A stretch of DNA of 64,000 nucleotides, taken from assembly GCA_010093605.1 (NCBI GenBank), contig MU004181.1:1488001-1552000 (forward strand). Reading direction: 5' to 3'. Below, in pieces: positions 21,304 to 31,862 of this stretch. Under the pieces are notes generated by a model. That model had not been told where the DNA came from. It made no database searches and saw nothing but the letters and a program-made list of their open reading frames with translations. How positions within the stretch are numbered: position 1 is the first letter of the stretch; every line of letters begins with the position of its first letter. Source of the DNA: Lophium mytilinum. Its lineage: Eukaryota; Ascomycota; Dothideomycetes; Mytilinidiales; Mytilinidiaceae. The position numbers and the translations under genes were made by a program.

Positions 21304-23393
21304 GTGTTATTCATGTTCAGCTTTTCTCAGTATGCGCTGAAACTCTCGAAGAGGACAGGGTCTCAGCCCGTCCACCGCTTCTTCAGATGTAAATCCACAT
21401 CCGCCGTTGCGGGCGTCGCGACGGCGGGCGCAACGCCAGCTCTGCAAATTACACTCCGTACTTACCAAGAAGACTGCATTCAATCAGTCCTCTCAAGTCT
21501 TGAAAAAGGGCACAGAAGACTCGGCATTTCTCTAGCGACTGGTAGCGGCAAAACAGTATGTCAAGCCTTGCAAGAGATTTTGATCACGACTGATGCCAAA
21601 GTAGGTCATCTTCACTCAACTCATTAATCGTATTCCATCCGCCAACGATGCCGAACAAACCCTTATCCTCGCCCATCGCCGAGAGCTGGTGGAGCAGGCA
21701 GCGCGTCATTGCATCCTCGCATATCCGTCCAAGTCGATCGATGTCGAGATGGGCGCCAGCCATGCCTCTGGGGCTGCCGACATAACTGTGGCATCGATAC
21801 AGAGCATCAACTCTGGGGATCGGATCCTCAAGTTTGATCCCTCAAGATACAAGCTGATACTAGTGGACGAAGCCCACCATATCGTCAGCAGTCAATACCT
21901 GGACGTTTTGGAACATTTCGGACTGCGACATGCTGCGGACTGGACCCAAACGTCCGCCCCAGCGCTCGTTGGAGTCTCTGCTACATTTTCGAGATTTGAC
22001 GGGAAGAGTTTGGGTAGTGCAATCGATCATATTGTTTATCATAGGTGCGCAGATGCTGGTCATTTCTGGTGAAGTGTCGCTAATCCCGTACAGAGATTAT
22101 GTGGACATGATCGAGGAAAACTGGCTTTCAGACGTTTCTTTCACCACGGTAGAATCCAAAGCCGATATTTCGCGAATTTCATCTGGCGCCACCGGTGACT
22201 TTCAACCCGGTGCCCTCTCACAGGCTGTCAATACAGATGAGACTAATGAGATCACCGTTCGAGCCTGGCTGGCCCGGGCAAAAGCGAGGAAATCAACGCT
22301 GGTATTCTGTGTCGATCTAAGTCATGTTTCTAGCCTCACCTCTACTTTCAGAAAGTATGGCTTCGATGCTAGATTTGTGACTGGAGACACGCCAAAGAAA
22401 GTACGCAGTGAGAGGGTCGATGCGTTCAAGAATGGAGAGTTCCCTGTGTTGCTCAATTGCGGCGTCTTTACTGAAGGGACTGATATCCCCAACATCGACT
22501 GTGTCCTCCTTGCTCGGCCCACAAAATCTCGAAATCTGCTTGTACAGATGATTGGGCGAGGAATGCGCCTTCACAAGGGGAAACAGAACTGTCACATAAT
22601 CGATATGGTCGCATCGCTCAACGCCGGCATTGTTTCGACCCCGACGCTCTTTGGACTTGATCCAGCGGAAATTGTCGAGGATCTGGGGACTAAAGACATG
22701 ATGGAGCTTCGCGAGCGGAAAGAGAAGGAACAGCAACGAGAACAAGAGGCGCTCCAGTCGCAGACGTCAAATGTAGCGAAAAGGGTTCCAGGACGTGTCA
22801 CTTTCACGGACTACGATTCGGTGTACGACCTCATCCAAGATACTTCTGAAGAACGGTTCATTCGTGCCATTAGTCCGTATGCATGGGTTGGCGTCGGAGA
22901 CGGAAAATATATTCTAACAACGAGGACTGGTAGCTACATCAGTTTGGAACCCGATGGCTCTCGCTGCATTGTCAAGTTTACCCAGAAGCTACCAGAAGGG
23001 ATCCGCTCAAAGAGTCCCTTTGCAACACCGAGAATCATCGCACAAACAGATTCTTTCGAGCACGCTGTTCACTCTGCAGACACTTACGCAGCAAAGGTGT
23101 TTGAGTACATATTTATCTCCAAAAGTCAGGCTTGGAGACGGAAACCAGCTTCTCAAGCCCAAGTTGACTTCCTCAACAAGATGCGCTCCAAAGACAACCA
23201 CTTAACCACTAGTACGATCACAAAAGGCCAGGCTGGGGACATGATTACTAAGACGAAGCATGGGACTAAGGGTAGGTTCGAGAAAATGAGTGCACAAAAG
23301 CGGTTGGCCCAGCGCAGTCAAGAGAAGATGCAGTTATCGCAGATGCAGACGAGGGACCAGATCAAAGTCGGCCCACTTTCAAGAGACAGCTGA
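21304..23393 (+). CDS. IRC3: Mitochondrial DEAD/DEAH-box DNA helicase IRC3
   Basis: Superfamily 2 helicase; yeast Irc3 unwinds branched DNA and maintains mtDNA. Three exons, 21304-21555, 21605-22044, 22094-23393 with two 49-nt introns; 663 aa, close to the yeast protein. Basic, Ser-rich, mitochondrial-type N-terminus ([20 protein letters not shown]). Q-like LRTYQEDCI, Walker A ATGSGKT (78-84, intron 1 follows immediately), [14 protein letters not shown] at 172-175, SATFSR (motif III), and in the C-terminal lobe [19 protein letters not shown] and [10 protein letters not shown] (motifs V and VI). An ATG nine bases downstream (21313) is an equally possible start. The C-terminal 200 residues form an Irc3-type extension. 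Confidence 0.9.
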
Positions 23394-24597
23394 CCGTTGA
23401 CTTCATGGGCTTGGCCCTCGGCCATTGCGCTCAGCTGAAACCTGGAGCCTTGGGCGCTCCATGGCACCGCATTCTATCTTCAGTCGTCGCATGTGGCCTA
23501 TTCAATCACCACATAAATTAGCCGAACCTACCATGACACAATCTGTCTTTGAAGCGTTGTAAGGAAAATGCTTCCGTCCGTTTGATGGTACCATTACCTC
23601 ACATAACAATACTGTATCTCTACTCTGTAGCCGAAAATCGACTTTGCAACACTCTCTTCTTTTCATACACGACCCTCAACGTCACTTCTAACATTAGGTT
23701 GTGCACCTCTTTCGAAGAGAAGCTTTCTTGTACCACACCCGCTACACTATCAGACTAACTAGGCCATAAAACTAAGATGGTTTGGTTTTGCCGACGCCGT
23801 CTTGGGATAGGTAAAGCCGCGCGAGCTGAGAACCTCAAAACGTCTCGTCGTCTCACCAATCATGTCCAGAGTATCACTTTCGACAATTCAGGCCCCCTAG
23901 TAAATTAATACGTTTCGAGAGATGCCAAATCTCGTTGCTTTATTCCTGTTGCATCTAGGCCACGAGGTCGCCCGGCGCCTGCCGAAATAATCTGGAGACC
24001 TGCCAGACGTCATACATGCACTAGAGGCCTGTGAATAGGCCACACTGAGACTATATGTGCTGTCTTGGAGTTTCATGTGCTTTGCAATTCGGCGTCGCGC
24101 TGCGACAGAGTGCTTATTTATTTTGCAAATTCTTTCTTACGGAGCTTGATTTTTGATCTCCCGCACGCTTCAGAGAAAAACTCAGTGTCTATGACACTAC
24201 AATACTGACCCGCCTACCAGTATATTGGACTTGCTCAATTTACCCGCTTCACTCATGATTGCTTGTCGTGGTCGAACGATCATGACATGTCTCGAGCAGA
24301 GTCAGTCTGGCGACAGGTTTCTTTCATGCCCAAATTTGAAACGCTTCTTGCCGGCCGCGTTCAGCCATGGACTTTGGAAAACTCCATCTCTTCGGCTCGA
24401 GTGCCCCATTCTAGACGTTGTTAAAACGTGGTTCAAAGAAGCACACGTTCTCCCGGAATTCTCAACGTCAGCACATCTACCCGTCATCTCCTCATCAACT
24501 TCATTCAACATGACTGTTTGCTCCTCGTCTTTATTTCACGTACTTCTTCTCTAGATTTCCCTCTATAAATAAAAGTGACTAGAGGTGACGGTTTGTT
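23394..24597. other. Intergenic region
   Basis: 3' flank of IRC3 and upstream region of the next plus-strand gene, with a TATA-like CTATAAATAAA at about 24563-24573, some 25-35 bp before that gene's ATG. An ORF at 24225-24554 has no supporting feature. Nothing else is recognised. Confidence 0.4.
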
Positions 24598-25704
24598 ATG
24601 GTCTCTGCAAAGCCAGAGAACGACACTGCGCTAGAGAAGAGAGGCCGTTTCGCTTTCTTCAAACATGGTCCCAAGGACCGCCCAAAGCTATCCAAGCGAC
24701 CCTCCGACGAGCTTCGCGCTTCCGATCCTACAGACATAGCCATCAAACGAAACGCCATGCTCTTGTTGGACGACATTGAGCATCCTCTCCCAGACTCTGT
24801 CATCGAGTCCGAGTTCAACCTGCTCGGCAATTCTGTCGAGGCTCACGTCTGCAAATTCTACCAAGATGGCCAAGGCAAAGAAGTCAACCAATTCGCGGTT
24901 GAGCACGCCACGACAGGCCTCTCCATCCCCTGGCTCACCATCCTCAGCCTGCTAGGCCAAGAAGATACACGGATGCGGGCAATTTGCCTCTGCATATCAT
25001 GGACTCTGCTATCCCGCAGTCTCCTCCTTAAGCTTGGCCTCAGCTCCAGCCCAGGGAGCACCTTCCTCCCGCCCGAGATCGTCGAGTGTTTCCAGTCCTT
25101 CTCGAGCGTCCTCAGCGGCGCCATGAGCGGCGGCGCCGAGCGTCAAGAAGGTGCACCGCCTTCTCTACCTCCTATGCAACGTGCCGTTCCCGTCCATGTC
25201 CCCAACCTTACCTCACTCGAGGTTGCGCGTGGTAAGAGAACTGGACTAACTCGCGGCCCCGACGAGCGCGTAGTTCACTTCGCCCTCCTCTCGCGCTGGA
25301 AGCAGATCTCTGCTACCCTGATGCACAGCACGTATGTGCGCGACAGCTTCTCGCATTTCGACTCGCGCACGATCAATATCGAGCGTGCGATCAACGATCT
25401 CGATCCGCTGCTGAGAACGTATGCGTCGACGAATCCGATGGATAATGAGGCGAGGCTGACGGACCTGAGGGATATCCTGAGGCAGGGAGCTAAGTTTGCG
25501 TTCCTGCTGTTTAGCCAGCCGTGTTTCTGGCAGTTTGACTGGAAGGAGGAGGTGGGGAAGGGGAAGGGCACTTGGGCTGTGGCGATGGGGAATGGGAATC
25601 CGGTTGTTTGGCCAAATTTGATGAGAGTGATGAACGAAGAGGGTAAGAGGTTAGAGGTGCCGGATGTGTTGGGGCGGAAGAGGTTTTTGAGGGATGGAGA
25701 GTAG
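24598..25704 (+). CDS. Conserved-looking hypothetical protein, 368 aa
   Basis: Uninterrupted frame with strongly coding-like third-position composition. I do not recognise the family. The N-terminus is basic and Lys/Arg-rich (residues 1-50). The centre is helical and hydrophobic with PWLTILSLLGQEDTRMRAICLC and LLSRSLLLKLGL. A Gly/Ser/Pro-rich linker follows at about 175-210. The C-terminal half has well-formed helices with RINIERAINDLDPLLRTYAS-type sequence and aromatic FWQFDW. No signal peptide, and the hydrophobic segments contain charged residues, so it is probably soluble. Intronless, unlike most neighbours. Confidence 0.7.
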   Translation: MVSAKPENDTALEKRGRFAFFKHGPKDRPKLSKRPSDELRASDPTDIAIKRNAMLLLDDIEHPLPDSVIESEFNLLGNSVEAHVCKFYQDGQGKEVNQFAVEHATTGLSIPWLTILSLLGQEDTRMRAICLCISWTLLSRSLLLKLGLSSSPGSTFLPPEIVECFQSFSSVLSGAMSGGAERQEGAPPSLPPMQRAVPVHVPNLTSLEVARGKRTGLTRGPDERVVHFALLSRWKQISATLMHSTYVRDSFSHFDSRTINIERAINDLDPLLRTYASTNPMDNEARLTDLRDILRQGAKFAFLLFSQPCFWQFDWKEEVGKGKGTWAVAMGNGNPVVWPNLMRVMNEEGKRLEVPDVLGRKRFLRDGE

Positions 25705-27239
25705 TCCACCGGTGCTTGGGGAGGGGTTTCCTGGGTAAGTGGATGTGTGTTGTGTACGGTGGTGCTTCCAGTCGGCGTTTCGGCGTTTTTGGGTGTAATA
25801 TTGGGCTGTCTGTGAGTCTACAGTCACTACGATTCTCAGTATGGCGTTGATATGTGCTTCAGGTCTCTACGCTAAGGGAGATATGAGAACTATATATAGC
25901 ACTGCACACAATTGATTTGACTGGAGAGTTTCATTCATTCCAAACTAACAGTTGGTCTACAGAATATCTTTCTTGGCTTGGCTCGGAGACAGCAGTATTT
26001 AATGATGTGTCCTAAAGAAACGCTGAAATCCTTTCATCATATGATTTTATTTTGCCCCGGTTACCGTGATAGGTTAGTGTCAAGCTACTGTCAACACAAG
26101 GCGGTTCCTTTTGACTACGTCGGCAGCGCCACCTCCTTGACCTACGTAATCCATCCTTAGCTATTCACCCAAGTTCGATGCTCCCTGGCTAGCCGGGCAG
26201 CTTGTCCCTGCAAGAGCCAGCACAGTCCGCTGAGAGGCGGGACCTGCGCAACTCTGCTTACACGACTCCGGCACAGCCCTCGCACCGACATCGAGGGCCT
26301 AAGTGAAGCGCATGTCCCTGCAATATTGAATATCTGCTGGCCCGATGCAGCATGTGGATCGGTGAACGAACTGGTCTGCATGCTGTGCTCGAGCAACAGC
26401 TGTCCACGTTCGCAGCATTCACCCATACGGCGGCCCTTCAACCAGCCACCTTGTTTCGCGCTGGGCGCTCCCGTAACACTGCTGGGTGCCCGTCTTGCTT
26501 GCTTTGGCGCTGGCCGTTGCATCATGACGCGCCAGTTCCGCCCGTGAGCGCCGGGTGCGGTCGTTGAGGGCTGCTGCGAGCTGAGGGAGAGCTGGTGTCT
26601 CGCAGACCCCCAGCACGGTGCAGCCATTCACGCGGCTCCACGGGCACTCCGAGGGCTCCAGATGGCTCCCCAACGAGGCAGTCGGCGGACGCGTGTGGGC
26701 CTGTTGATGCGGTTGCGGTGCTCCAAATAGCCTGCTACCATCATTCCAGGTGCATCAGTGCCGCTCGTGTGCTCCATGTCGGCTCCGTGACACTCTTCTC
26801 AGTGTGCCATTACTTAGTCCCTCCGGTGCAGTAGTAGTTCGCTGCCTTCTGCTCGCTTGTGCTCTTCGCTCTTTGCTATCACTCGCTATTTGACTGTGCT
26901 GCACTCGCTCTCACGTGCTGCGCGCTGCCCACTCGTCCACGGTACTGCACCTGGGTTCCATCAATACTACCCCAATAACAGTGTATGCAATAGCAGTGCA
27001 TGCAATATTTCTCCTGCACCTGACGCGCCTGAGCGGCACTGGCCACCTTGACCGTGGACGTCAGACTGGGCCCGGCCGTTGAGTGGGCTCCGTGGGCTCT
27101 GTGGACTTGCCTGGCTCCTTCCTAGCTCCACCTTCCTTGGCTTCCCTCCAGGGCTCCTTCCAAGTCGCTCGCAACCTCCACCACCACCATCGACATCACC
27201 ACTCCTGCCCACCTCCTCACGGGCTCCTCTCTCGCCGCA
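25705..27239. other. Intergenic region / long leader of the KH-domain gene
   Basis: The first part is 3' flank. From about 26160 the sequence becomes GC-rich and, near 27080-27239, strongly pyrimidine-rich (CCACCACCATCG-type runs), as usual just before a fungal start codon. Overlapping Arg/Ser/Ala-rich ORFs on both strands look like composition artefacts. Confidence 0.4.
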
Positions 27240-30200
27240 ATGCACAAAATCTCAAACTTCACCGGGCAGGCCCGCCACGGCTGGGAGAAGATGACGCCCT
27301 CGATGGGCTTCGGCATGTCCAGGTCCACCAACCAGCATGACCTGCCCATCACCACGCCCACGAAACGCCCCTCCGCCCAGCCGACTGCTCCGCCGGCCAT
27401 CCCGCCAGGCACACAGGTCAACTGCTCCTTCAATGTGCCGTTCAACTCCAACCTGGCTGGGCCCGACCTCGACGACATCATGTACGCGAGCCCGGGAGCG
27501 AGCGCACGCTGGACACACCCGGAAGGGTCGGCTGAGGGCACTCCGAACCACAAACTCCCCGTGCACGCTCAGAACGTCGAGAATCTGCGGATGCTATGTC
27601 GCGAACTGAGCGATACCAGCGATGGCCGCTTGCAGGCTACTGTTGTCTCGTCGGAGCCAAAGCCGCTGCCCGGTCTGCAGCGAGGGCCACTACGGGCTCT
27701 GGTCACTAACGTCTGCCTCTCTGGAGAGCTGGAGCTCGTCACTGCAGTACGGGGTCAGATTCTCAACCAAAGCCCCATCTCGCTGGTATGTCATACTGCC
27801 CTCATTGCCACTAATCAATGCTGACGGTGCTGGATTTCTAGAGATCATCTCACGTCGATATCGATACGGATCTGATCATCGACGGCCCTTCCCAGTCGAT
27901 CCAGTCTCTGGTACTAAACCAGCTAGATCGCATCTCGAAACTCACCAAAGCCGACATTTTCGTGCTCATGCCGAAGAATCAGGACATCGAGTCTGCAAGC
28001 TTCAATGGCAATCTGGAGACCGGCTTGGACTCTCGGCTGCGATGTGCCATATATGGCAACTTGGAGACCATGGAGCATGCAAAGACTCGCATCCTGATTC
28101 TAATCGACCAGATTGTAACTATCCCCACTATCGTCATCGACACGCACGAAAACTTGCTAATATCACAACACAGCTCCATCGGCACGTGGACCAGCTGAAA
28201 CTCGAACTATCGATGCACACTCTAATATGCGGACGGGCCCGGAAACACATCAAGCTAATCGAGTCCGCTACAGGCACCGCCATTTACTTCCCGCCTCCAT
28301 TCCCCCGCGTCTTTGGCTACACTCCACCAGAAGCTGAACGCCGACCAGAGGACCTGATCTACATTACGGGAAAGACAATGGACGATATCCGTCTAGCCAA
28401 GGCGAAGCTTCATGATTTGGTTCTGGCGACAAAGGTCTACGTAAAACCCGTACACGTAACAGAAACCAAGATCGACAGCATCCTGCTCGAACGCCTCGAC
28501 AAGGTTCGCAAAATCATTGAGACTAACGGTACTTATGTCCTCTTCCCGAGGCTTGGTGAACAGCGCGGTTTGCTCCGGGTCCAGGGTAGTGATGTCTTGG
28601 CTGTGGAGCGTACCGTGCGGGAGATGATGTCCTTGGTATGTACCTTTGTGCTCGAACTATGGAACTTGTCTAATCCTATCTAGGCTGGTCAATTCTACAG
28701 CGCCTCTTGGTTCATCACCCATCCTGACCCTACGCAACGCCCGCCGACCCCAAGCGACGTCCGTGCTATGCTGTCAGACATCTGCATCAATTCCGGTGCT
28801 GAGATCAGCTTCGAGAAACTGAACTTTCACATATATGGCTCCGATGACGCAGTGAAGGCCGCGATGATGGTCATCAACAATATTCCCTTCGTGAAAAAGT
28901 CGCAGTACAATATGAGCGTCAAGATTGAACTGGCCAACGAGCACAAGGAATTTGTCAGCGGCAAGAAAAATGGCAAGATCAACAAAATTATGGGCCACAG
29001 TAGCGTGCAGATCGTGTTTGATGGCTTTAACGAGTATAACTTCTACATCGTTGTCCGTGGCGCGCAGTACGACGCAACAAAGAGCGGGTTGGACTTGGTC
29101 GAACAGGAGATGCCTGCCGCTATCGCATTCCACGTCCCTGACCAGTACCACAAGCGGATCATCGGCATCGGCGGCCAACATATTCAGCGAATCATGAAGA
29201 AGTATTCGGTCTTCGTCAAATTCTCCAACGCAATGGACCGCGGTGGCCTCGGCAAGGAAGAGGATGACATGAAGGTGGACAACGTCATCTGCCGCACTCC
29301 TGCCCGCAATGCGCAGAACCTGGATCTTGTCAAGCAAGAGATCATGGATATGGTAGAGAAGGTTGATGCCGAATTTGTTTCCGAACAAGTCCCCATCAAC
29401 CGCCTGTACCACCGTAACCTCATTGCTCATATGGACAAGATTGATGAACTTGAGAAGAAGTACAACTGTAAAATCACCTTCCCAAGCACAGAGCAAGCGA
29501 GCGATATTGTTACTGTTTCGGGACCTGAATATCAGGTCCCCTTGGCAGTGGATGAATTCTTGGTAATGGCGAATGACTTGCAATCCTATGCATCCTCAAC
29601 TGACGAATAATCCAGGGCATGGTCCCCGAGAAACATGAAATTGCTTTCCCCACTAGTCCTAAGCTAGGAGAGTATATACGATCTGCTGAGTTCCAACAAG
29701 ACGTCCTGGTGAAACTGAAAGATCAATACGTAGTCGAATTGCGCCTCAAGCAACCTCAAAATGAGACTATCGACGGAACCGATCAACAGTTTGAGTCGCT
29801 TGAAATGGCCTACACCCGCAACAACGCCGGTGGCCTGAAAGACGCCATCGACTTTCTAGTCAATCAATTGGTTATGCATGGCTTGGATGCTAATACCATT
29901 AGAGGTGCTATCCCGCGCCCAAAGTCCGACTCGTTTGAAGAGTCGTTGCCCTTTTTTGAGTCGAAACTGCTTCAGCGTGCGGAACCCCCGGTCGAAACTA
30001 CCGATTCTCCCACCCGGTCTCATTTTGGCGATGACGCTACGGAAAGATCTGGCTTCCTCGACCGCCTCCGCAAGCCGGGCAGCATGTCCTCCTTTACTTC
30101 CATTCTCGAACGCCGTAAAAACGGTTCAAACTCTCCCGGTTCATTGTTCAAGCATGCCTCGAGCAATGCGTCCAAGGCATCGCTTGCCAGCATCGAGTCT

Positions 30201-30449
30201 CAAGGCAGTGGCTACCGCAACCCTTGGAACGACAGCGGCATAAACTTGCCAGACGAAGAACACCACACCAACGGCTGGCCAGTCCCAGCTCCGCGATTCG
30301 AGAACAAATTCCCCTTTGGTTCGAGCTCTTCCACCCTGCCCGGCGATATTACGCCGCGGTACGATCCGCGGGGCTCCGTTGATAGCGGACGCCCTGGCAC
30401 GTCTCATTCTGCATCTGGATACCCGGCCCCTATTGGGCCTCCCCGTTAA
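27240..30449 (+). CDS. Multi-KH-domain RNA-binding protein
   Basis: Five exons: 27240-27785, 27842-28114, 28174-28635, 28684-29562, 29616-30449; 997 aa. At least three KH units are visible. One is around 283-350 (ICGRARKHIKLIESATGTAI), one around 505-570 (VSGKKNGKINKIMGHSSVQI), and one around 575-660 with the classical GxxG as GIGG at 588-591. A further KH-like unit follows at about 655-720 (YHRNLIAHMDKIDELEKKYN). The order resembles vigilin/Scp160-like or Bicaudal-C-like proteins, which bind mRNA in the cytoplasm. The C-terminal 230 residues are Ser/Pro/Gly-rich and disordered. Each intron must be spliced; retention leads to a stop or loss of the KH frame. The exact ortholog is not assigned. 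Confidence 0.85.
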
Positions 30450-31267
30450 AAGTTTCACGGATTTCAATCTCAGTCGAATCACGAACACAAACGAAATACC
30501 CCACTCTGATTCGATGCCTCCCAAAAGAAATATACCCATCCGGCGAACAAGTGCGAAAAGCTAGTTGTTGCTGGTTCTTCTCTCAGTTTTTCTCTTGCTT
30601 TTGTGGTTTCTCTTTTGGTTTTTGTTACTGTTGTCGCGGAGATTGTGCTGGTTCGCTTTCCTTAATCAGTTGTTACTCGAGGGCGTTTTGAGAGATGAAG
30701 AGAGACGAGATGATTCCCCCATGGCGCAAAAAGAAATATACCATTGCTTTTGGATATGTTTTTGGTTCGGTCTCTTTGGTGTATGCTGGTATTGTATCTG
30801 ATTCGACGTCAGCTTGTGGCGTCGATGGCAAGGTGGTGTAGGAACGGGTGGTGTCGGATCGGGCCGGAGGAGTAGTGAAGTGTGATACCTCTTGGAGATG
30901 GTGTTGGTAGCTGGTGTCAACAAAGACGAGACCCTCTCCGGATGGGTTTACTTCTGACAAACTTCGAGATCGAGATCGAAGAGGTGGAAGACAGGAAGTT
31001 GAACAGTTACAGACGATTATAAATTAGATTGGACACCACGTACCTCTGTATATTGACATCTATGTCATCCCCTATCTGAAGGGACAAGATCTCGCCAGAC
31101 AAGAAATATAGTTCAAACCTCATCACATTGACAAATTAAGAGTGTTAGCAATGCACGTGACGTGTGACGTCGATTACCGCGGTTCTTTCCAGCCAACTTC
31201 ACGACCACCGTTTCGATCGCAACAACACCAACACAATCCAAGCTTCCAACCACATCCAAAGCTACCA
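30450..31267. other. 3' UTR of the KH gene and upstream region of the rhodanese gene
   Basis: T-rich sequence just after the KH stop (about 30560-30660, repeated CTTTTG/TTTGG runs), likely 3' UTR. Then about 400 bp of unremarkable sequence and an A/C-rich leader (ACAACACCAACACAATCC) before the rhodanese ATG. No further gene is seen. Confidence 0.45.
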
Positions 31268-31862
31268 ATGGCTTCCAAATGCGCCCTCTTCACCATTCCC
31301 TTGCGCTCCACATCCTCCCTGCGCCCTCGCCCGCAATTCATCCTACGATCCCGGACCAGAGCTGCACAACCCGCCTCCTTCAACCCAGCGCTCAAGCCAT
31401 TGAGCCAGACACGGTGGCTCTCCTCCTCGGTCGAGAAATCCAAACCCTACGCCTTCGAGGATGTGAAAGCTCTTATAGAGAAGGATGACAAGGACGTCGT
31501 ACTCATAGGTATTGCACCCCTTCCCCTCCCCGCCTCCCTCTTAAACAGACCTCAGCTCATCAACCCCCCTCCAACTAGATGTCCGCGAACCTGCCGAATT
31601 CGCCGCCGGCGCCATCCCCACCGCGCTCAACCTCCCCATCTCTTCGCAGCCCGATGCGCTGTTCCTACCGCCGGATGAGTTTGAGGATAGGTTCGGGTTC
31701 CAGAAGCCGGATATTGGGAAGGAAGTTGTGTTTTATTGCAAGGCTGGGGTTAGGAGTGCGGCGGCGGCGCAGTTGGCGCGGCAGGAGGGGTGGGAGAGGG
31801 TAGGGGAGTATCGTGGGAGTTGGTTGGATTGGGAGAAGAGGGGCGGGAAGGTGGAGAAGTGA
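31268..31862 (+). CDS. Mitochondrial rhodanese-domain sulfurtransferase
   Basis: Single-domain rhodanese, 174 aa, from exons 31268-31508 and 31579-31862 (70-nt intron, phase 1, splitting the Asp of DVRE). The first 50 residues are Arg/Ser-rich and lack acids (LRPRPQFILRSRTRAAQ), typical of mitochondrial import. The domain carries DVREPAEFAAGAIPTALNLP and the active-site loop CKAGVRS with Cys134 as persulfide-forming residue, followed by GEYRGSWLDWEKRGGK. It should transfer sulfur from thiosulfate or a persulfide donor, as yeast RDL1/RDL2 do. An in-frame ATG at 31142 would extend the N-terminus by 42 residues; 31268 is preferred because it gives a normal presequence. Confidence 0.9.

Noticed and set aside
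26157-26850. Several overlapping ORFs upstream of the KH gene
   Set aside because: They are in all frames of a GC-rich leader and have no conserved motif.
28774-29583. 269-codon minus-strand frame opposite the KH-domain gene
   Set aside because: It lies fully antisense to well-supported KH exons; the absence of stops follows from the codon usage of the sense gene.
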